Assembly (NCBI GenBank): GCA_041583135.1
Contig: JBFHGJ010000030.1
Span: 1-55,451, forward strand
Length of the DNA stretch: 55,451 nt
Source: JABSOG01 sp041583135
GTDB lineage: Bacteria > Pseudomonadota > Gammaproteobacteria > Enterobacterales > Alteromonadaceae
Reading direction: 5' to 3'
In this document: positions 51,496 through 55,451 of the stretch, piece by piece
How positions within the stretch are numbered: position 1 is the stretch's first letter
How the letters are laid out: the number at the start of each line of letters is the position of its first letter
The notes under the pieces: generated by a model
The model's database searches: none
Seen by the model: the letters and a program-made list of their open reading frames with translations, nothing else
What the model was told of the DNA's origin: nothing
Translations under genes and position numbers: made by a program

Positions 51496-52389
51496 ATGGC
51501 AAAAATTGCTTTTATTGGTCTTGGTAACATGGGTGGCCCAATGGCCATCAACCTTGTCAAAGCCGAGCATCAGGTTTGCGTTTTTGATCTGTCGGAAAAA
51601 GCCATCAATGAACTCGTTGCTGTCGGTGCCAGTGCTGCAGAATCACCGGTTGAAGCGGCAAAGGATGCTGATTTTGTGGTAACCATGTTGCCAGCCGGCA
51701 AGCATGTCGAATCCGTTTACCTTGGCGAGCAAGGGCTAATCAATAGCTTGGGTAAAGACACCCTAGTTATCGACTCATCGACTATCGACAGCGGAACAGC
51801 CCAGAAGGTTGCTGGCGCGCTCGGCGAAAAGGGCATTCATTTTATTGATGCGCCGGTATCCGGTGGCGTTGGCGGTGCAAAGGCCGGCACTTTGACCTTT
51901 ATCGTTGGCGGTGAAGCAGAAGATTTTGCCACAGCACAACCGATTTTGGCGGCGATGGGCAAAAACATCTTCCATGCCGGTAAACATGGTGCTGGTCAGG
52001 TAGCTAAAGTCTGTAACAACATGCTGTTAAGCGTGTTAATGGCTGGCACCGCAGAGGCGCTGCAATTGGGCATCGACAATGGTTTAGACCCTAAAGTTTT
52101 GTCTGACATTATGCTTGAGAGCTCCGGTCGTAACTGGACGTTAGAGCTGTACAACCCTTGTCCGGGCGTAATGGAAAACGTGCCTTCGTCAAATGACTAC
52201 CAAGGCGGCTTTATGGTCGATTTGATGGCCAAAGACCTTGGCTTGGCAATGGATACCGCAGTTAAGAGTCAATCTTCGACGCCGATGGGGGCGTTAGCCC
52301 GCAGCTTGTATGCTCTGCATGCCGGTCAAGGTAACGGAAAGAAAGACTTCTCTAGTATTTTTGAAGCATTTAATAAAAAAGGTGAATAA
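51496..52389 (+). CDS. mmsB: 3-hydroxyisobutyrate dehydrogenase
   Basis: NAD-dependent oxidation of 3-hydroxyisobutyrate to methylmalonate semialdehyde, the substrate of MmsA. The 297-residue protein begins with a Rossmann motif IAFIGLGNMGGPMAINLVKA, the 3-HIBADH signature, followed by DAPVSGGVGGAKAGTLTFIVGG and the catalytic Lys in GQVAKVCNNMLL. ATG 51496 is preceded by GGAGA; the upstream TTG at 51484 is rejected. Its stop overlaps the next start (TAATG). Confidence 0.96.
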   Translation: MAKIAFIGLGNMGGPMAINLVKAEHQVCVFDLSEKAINELVAVGASAAESPVEAAKDADFVVTMLPAGKHVESVYLGEQGLINSLGKDTLVIDSSTIDSGTAQKVAGALGEKGIHFIDAPVSGGVGGAKAGTLTFIVGGEAEDFATAQPILAAMGKNIFHAGKHGAGQVAKVCNNMLLSVLMAGTAEALQLGIDNGLDPKVLSDIMLESSGRNWTLELYNPCPGVMENVPSSNDYQGGFMVDLMAKDLGLAMDTAVKSQSSTPMGALARSLYALHAGQGNGKKDFSSIFEAFNKKGE

Positions 52390-53150
52390 TGGACGTTAAA
52401 GATAAAGTAATTGTGATCACCGGTGGTGGACAGGGCTTAGGTCGTGCTATGGCAGTCGAGCTGGCCAAAAGTGGCGCTCGGTTTGCTTTGATAGACTTAA
52501 ATCAAGAACTGCTTAACGAAACCGTTGGTATGATTGAACAGGCAGGCTCAACAGCTAAAGCTTACGTTGCCAATGTGACGGTTGAGGCGGAGGTCGAACA
52601 AACCTTCAAAACCATCGTTGCTGATTTTGGTGGTATCGATGGTCTTATCAACAATGCCGGTATCTTACGTGACGGTATGCTGTTAAAAGCCAAAGACGGC
52701 AAAGTTGAAAAGAAAATGGGATTAGATCAGTTCCAATCGGTCATTGACGTTAATCTTACCGGGGTTTTCTTGTGTGGTCGTGAAGCGGCAGTCCACATGG
52801 TTGAAGGCGGCCGAAAAGGTGTGATCATCAATATGTCTAGCGTTGCTCGCGCTGGTAACATGGGTCAAACCAACTACTCAGCTTCTAAAGCGGGTGTTGT
52901 TGCCATGACAGTCTGCTGGGCACGTGAGCTTGGTCGTCACGGCATTCGTGTTGGTGCAATCGCGCCCGGTGTTATCCGCACTGCGATGACCGACGCCATG
53001 AAGCCAGAAGCTCGTGAGCGTTTGGTGAAAATGAAACCTGTCGGCCGTTTAGGTGAGGCAGCAGAAATCGCCCATACCGCCAAGTACATTTTCGAAAACG
53101 ACTTCTTTACCGGTCGTGTGGTCGAAATTGACGGCGGCATTTGTATGTAA
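52389..53150 (+). CDS. SDR-family dehydrogenase (hydroxyacyl-CoA dehydrogenase-like)
   Basis: Short-chain dehydrogenase of 253 residues: TGGGQGLGRAMA cofactor loop, NNAGILRD, catalytic Ser in NMSSVARAGNMG and Tyr-Lys in TNYSASKAG. The place at the end of a valine/isoleucine operon suggests oxidation of a hydroxyacyl-CoA such as 3-hydroxy-2-methylbutyryl-CoA in isoleucine breakdown, but FabG-like activity cannot be excluded. It overlaps mmsB by one base and is translationally coupled to it. An insert of about 10 residues (KAKDGKVEKK) between NNAG and the helix before Ser distinguishes it from FabG of this same genome. Confidence 0.85.
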   Translation: MDVKDKVIVITGGGQGLGRAMAVELAKSGARFALIDLNQELLNETVGMIEQAGSTAKAYVANVTVEAEVEQTFKTIVADFGGIDGLINNAGILRDGMLLKAKDGKVEKKMGLDQFQSVIDVNLTGVFLCGREAAVHMVEGGRKGVIINMSSVARAGNMGQTNYSASKAGVVAMTVCWARELGRHGIRVGAIAPGVIRTAMTDAMKPEARERLVKMKPVGRLGEAAEIAHTAKYIFENDFFTGRVVEIDGGICM

Positions 53151-53157
53151 TATACCC

Positions 53158-53179
53158 TAGCGGGCCTTAAGGCCCGCTA
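53158..53179. terminator. Hairpin after the valine operon
   Basis: A perfect 9-bp GC-rich stem (53158-53166 and 53171-53179, TTAA loop) in the 39-base gap between the SDR gene and regB. No T-run follows, so some transcripts may read into regB. Confidence 0.6.
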
Positions 53180-53189
53180 TAAAACGCCC

Positions 53190-54458
53190 ATGTTTACTCG
53201 CTACTTCTCGCCCGAACTCAGTGTTTCCGAACAGCTTAATCAACTCAGCCACTTGAGGCTGTTTTATCTATTTTGCGAATTCTTCGTGATTGGCATTTGC
53301 CAATTCTACTTTAAGTTTGAATTGCCTTGGGTCATGTTGTGGCCACAGGTGTTGCTACATGTTCTCACCAGTTCAACATTTTATTTTCTCAGTCGGCGTG
53401 GCCGCGCGCTATCGAGCTTGGTGATCTTTTATTCCATATTGCTTGATATCTTATTATTTGGCGGTCTGCTGTATTTTTCCGGAGGGGTTACCAACGGCGC
53501 CGTGAGCATTTTGCTTATTCCCGTTGCTACCGGTGCGGCGCTTTTGAGCTGGCGCAGAGCGCTGTTAGTTGCAGTGTTTGCTTGTGCTGTGTATTCGAGC
53601 TTGATGTTTTATTCATGGCCGGCCGCACAAAATGTCCACATGCACCATGGTGCTCAGAGCTTTTCAACTCATCTTATCGGAATGTGGCTGACATTTATTT
53701 TATCTTGTTTGTTGTTGGTATGGTTTATTGGCGCTCAAAGCGAAAGGGTGAAACATAAACAACAAAAGCTTTCGGCTTTAAGGGAATCGCAGCTAAGGGA
53801 TGAACAACTGATAGCGATTGCTACTTTTGCCGCCAATGCCGCACATGACTTGGCGACGCCATTGTCGTCAATCGGACTGTTATGTGACGAACTTAAAGAC
53901 GAACCGGGTAAAGCGGGGCTAGACACCCTCATTGAACAGGTGAACGAATGTCGGCAGATTGTACAAAACATATCTCACCAAGCCATATTGAACAAAGCCG
54001 ATAGCAAGCAACGTCGAATTGTATATGAATATTTAGACAAGTTGTGCGAACGTTGGTTGGTGACCAGACCTGATATCGTAATGCACAAAATCATAGACAA
54101 AGGATTAACCCACGCTCACTTTACGCCTGATGCAGCATTACAAAGTGCCTTGATCAATATTCTTGATAACGCCGCAGACGCCAGTTTAGACAATGGCTCA
54201 GATCAATTACACCTTACGGTGACGATTAACGCAGGATTCATATGTATACAGATCACCGATAAAGGCGCAGGAATTGATGCTAAATATATTGAAAGCTTAG
54301 GTAAAGAGCCGGTTGAAAGTGATAGTGGGTTAGGTTTGGGCCAGTTTCTGGCCAATGCGACTATCGGCCGTTTTGGTGGTAATGTCTGGCGTAGCAGCAA
54401 TAGTTATGGTACGCAAACTTTGGTGAGACTGCCTTTAGGCGATATAGATGACAAGTAA
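53190..54458 (+). CDS. regB: RegB/PrrB-like redox sensor histidine kinase
   Basis: A membrane histidine kinase of 422 residues, resembling RegB/PrrB/ActS, which report the redox state of the respiratory chain. Six hydrophobic segments lie in the first 185 residues. The quinone-site motif GGxxNPF of RegB is only partly kept: GGVTNGA at 98-104. The phosphorylated His219 is in AHDLATPLSSIGL, and Cys254 (VNECRQIVQN) aligns with the redox-active Cys of RegB. The ATPase domain has the N box LINILDNAADAS and G boxes GAGIDAKYI and SGLGLGQFLAN. It overlaps the regulator gene by 11 bases. Identity as RegB ortholog is likely, not proven. Confidence 0.85.
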   Translation: MFTRYFSPELSVSEQLNQLSHLRLFYLFCEFFVIGICQFYFKFELPWVMLWPQVLLHVLTSSTFYFLSRRGRALSSLVIFYSILLDILLFGGLLYFSGGVTNGAVSILLIPVATGAALLSWRRALLVAVFACAVYSSLMFYSWPAAQNVHMHHGAQSFSTHLIGMWLTFILSCLLLVWFIGAQSERVKHKQQKLSALRESQLRDEQLIAIATFAANAAHDLATPLSSIGLLCDELKDEPGKAGLDTLIEQVNECRQIVQNISHQAILNKADSKQRRIVYEYLDKLCERWLVTRPDIVMHKIIDKGLTHAHFTPDAALQSALINILDNAADASLDNGSDQLHLTVTINAGFICIQITDKGAGIDAKYIESLGKEPVESDSGLGLGQFLANATIGRFGGNVWRSSNSYGTQTLVRLPLGDIDDK

Positions 54459-54972
54459 AATACTCTTGATTGAAGATGACGTTGTGTTATCACAAACGCT
54501 TGCTCGGCGATTAAGTCAAAAAGGATACGTCTGCGACATGGTCGCCTGTAGTGGCGAGCTTAACGCTAAAGCCGATATTGCCAGCTTTGATGTATTTTTA
54601 ATTGATTTGCGATTGGGTAATGACTCAGGGCTGCAACTGATCACGCCTATTCGCAAGAGCTGCCCGCAGGCAAAAATTATCGTGATGACCGGTTTTGCCA
54701 GTATAGCCACAGCAGTGAACGCGATAAAGTTGGGCGCTGATGACTACCTGCCAAAGCCACTTGATTTTAGCCTGTTGTTAAAAACCATTGAAGGGAAGGG
54801 GGAGCGCGAACAGGCACTGAGTCAAGAGGTGATGTCACCGGAGCGAATTGAATGGGAGCACATACAAAAGGTGCTAAGCGACAACAAGGGTAATGTTTCT
54901 GCAACGGCCAGAGAATTGGGCATGTATCGTCGTACACTACAACGCAAGCTAGCAAAAAAGCCAACAATGTAA
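54448..54972 (+). CDS. regA: RegA/PrrA-like response regulator
   Basis: A 174-residue response regulator: receiver domain (Asp10/Asp11, phosphoacceptor Asp53 in LIDLRLG, Lys103 in LPKPLD) and a C-terminal Fis-type HTH (about 135-172: VLSDNKGNVSATARELGMYRRTLQRKLAKK). The pattern of RegA/PrrA/ActR, with MYRRTLQRKL instead of the usual MHRRTLQR. Cotranscribed with regB (11-base overlap) and surely its cognate partner. It could adjust respiration or catabolism to electron flow; targets cannot be read here. Confidence 0.88.
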   Translation: MTSKILLIEDDVVLSQTLARRLSQKGYVCDMVACSGELNAKADIASFDVFLIDLRLGNDSGLQLITPIRKSCPQAKIIVMTGFASIATAVNAIKLGADDYLPKPLDFSLLLKTIEGKGEREQALSQEVMSPERIEWEHIQKVLSDNKGNVSATARELGMYRRTLQRKLAKKPTM

Positions 54973-55171
54973 CCGACACGTAACAAACCTAAGCTTCAAA
55001 GCATGCGATGAGTTCAAGGGCATTGACCCGCCTTACGCAAAGCTCAGGTTAACAAAGCATTAAATCAACCCTTTCAGGCTGCAAAAATGTTCAACAATTG
55101 TAGCCTAAAAGCGCTTTTTGATTGTCTTTTGAACGCTTGATTTAAATTTTAAAAAAAATTGAATTTAGCGC

Positions 55172-55199
55172 TTGCAATGAAAAATTCTCCCCCTATAAT
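55172..55199 (+). promoter_or_regulatory. Candidate rrn promoter P1
   Basis: TTGCAA (55172-55177) and consensus TATAAT (55194-55199), 16 bases apart, followed directly by GCGC, a discriminator typical of stringently controlled stable-RNA promoters. An A/T-rich tract just upstream could be an UP element. Confidence 0.7.
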
Positions 55200-55339
55200 G
55201 CGCATCCACTGACACGGCAACAGCGGCAACAAACAGCTTCTACCGCCAGTCAGGGAAGTAAACGACAAGCTAGATTGCAACGTAAATACAACGCAAAACG
55301 GCAAGTCAAAAATCTCAAGAAAAACTTTGAAAATAACGG

Positions 55340-55367
55340 TTGACATTGAGATTAAGCAGCGTAAAAT
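55340..55367 (+). promoter_or_regulatory. Candidate rrn promoter P2
   Basis: Consensus TTGACA (55340-55345) and TAAAAT (55362-55367), 16 bases apart, again followed by GCGC and the same GCGCATCC string that follows P1. It lies 168 bases after P1, in the usual P1/P2 relation. Confidence 0.75.
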
Positions 55368-55435
55368 GCGCATCCCGCTTCGGAGTTAAACGCAAGTTTA
55401 CGAAGCATCCAACAAGGCCCTTGCCGGTTGGATAA

Positions 55436-55448
55436 GTTCTTTAAAAAT
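55436..55448 (+). promoter_or_regulatory. boxA-like antitermination site
   Basis: GTTCTTTAAAAAT resembles boxA of rRNA leaders (TGCTCTTTAACAA), which recruits Nus factors for antitermination. It lies at the right-hand edge of the window, about 70 bases after P2. Confidence 0.5.
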
Positions 55449-55451
55449 AAG

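Larger units (their letters stand above)
54973..55451 (+). other. Upstream region of an rRNA operon (genes beyond window)
   Basis: The last 479 bases hold no protein gene. They contain an A/T-rich block (55140-55167, UP-element or Fis-type), two tandem promoters (listed separately) and a boxA-like site at 55436-55448 (GTTCTTTAAAAAT). This is the architecture of rRNA operon leaders in gammaproteobacteria, so 16S rRNA probably starts shortly after 55451. The rRNA itself is not in the window. Confidence 0.7.

Noticed and set aside
55149..55373. Minus-strand 74-codon frame across the rrn promoter region
   Set aside because: It runs through both promoters, lacks a ribosome site and has no similarity to a known protein.
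1..55451. tRNA genes, insertion sequences, prophage or CRISPR-Cas genes
   Set aside because: I looked for cloverleaf arms, transposase motifs, inverted-repeat ends and cas-like proteins and found none that can be supported.

Overview
The window is chromosomal DNA of a gammaproteobacterium, most likely a marine member of the Alteromonadales. The evidence is gene order and protein character. An E. coli-like rne / rluC / yceF / yceD-rpmF-plsX-fabHDG-acpP-fabF-mltG-holB-tatD block, an msrC-proQ-prc block and nrdAB-yfaE sit beside a complete branched-chain amino acid catabolic locus (liu plus mmsA/mmsB) controlled by LiuR, and a RegB/RegA-type redox two-component system. Genus cannot be fixed by reading alone.

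Layout. 1-3512: rne on the minus strand, with a long 33-bp tandem repeat in its C-terminal coding part, and a structured leader upstream. 4106-6315: rluC, a HAD phosphatase and yceF (minus). 6443-17425: yceD, rpmF and the fatty-acid synthesis cluster, then mltG, holB, tatD and a PhoD-like metallophosphatase; tmk and pabC, which many relatives carry here, are absent. 17426-17854: a non-coding region with a palindromic element and a minus-strand terminator that has no gene to serve (candidate small RNA). 17855-19761: a SpmA/SpmB-type membrane protein and a small exported protein. 19880-23474: msrC, an unknown small gene, proQ and prc. 23790-28885: nhaC, pepN, a DUF2835 gene and a sirtuin deacylase. 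29175-33515: yaeQ convergent with the class Ia ribonucleotide reductase operon nrdA-nrdB-yfaE, which has a well-spaced pair of NrdR boxes upstream.

34127-36102 looks like a decaying island: a 5'-truncated metallo-beta-lactamase-fold gene, a frameshifted GlxA/FtrA-type regulator and what looks like a Fic-family fragment without its catalytic core. It is followed by a two-gene operon (36210-37809) of an exported cysteine-rich acidic protein and a membrane-anchored ankyrin-like protein that I do not recognise.

37902-46389 (minus) is the leucine/isovalerate operon liuR-liuA-liuB-liuC-liuD-liuE-scoA-scoB. 46814-53150 (plus, divergent) is the valine operon mmsA, acyl-CoA dehydrogenase, enoyl-CoA hydratase, 3-hydroxyisobutyryl-CoA hydrolase, mmsB and an SDR dehydrogenase. 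Two LiuR-like palindromes lie in the divergent spacer, so one regulator probably controls both arms, feeding acetyl-CoA, acetoacetyl-CoA and propionyl-CoA into central metabolism. 53190-54972 is a regB/regA-like sensor and regulator pair. The last 300 bases hold two tandem strong promoters with GCGC discriminators and a boxA-like site, the upstream end of an rRNA operon whose genes start beyond the window.

A recurring theme is perfect or near-perfect hairpins between cistrons (acpP/fabF, proQ/prc, nrdA/nrdB, liuA/liuB, mmsA/acyl-CoA dehydrogenase, SDR/regB), which probably tune relative expression inside operons. I found no tRNA, CRISPR array, insertion sequence or prophage. The best candidates for new biology are the candidate small RNA near 17605-17690, the 36210-37809 gene pair and the variant RegB sensor.
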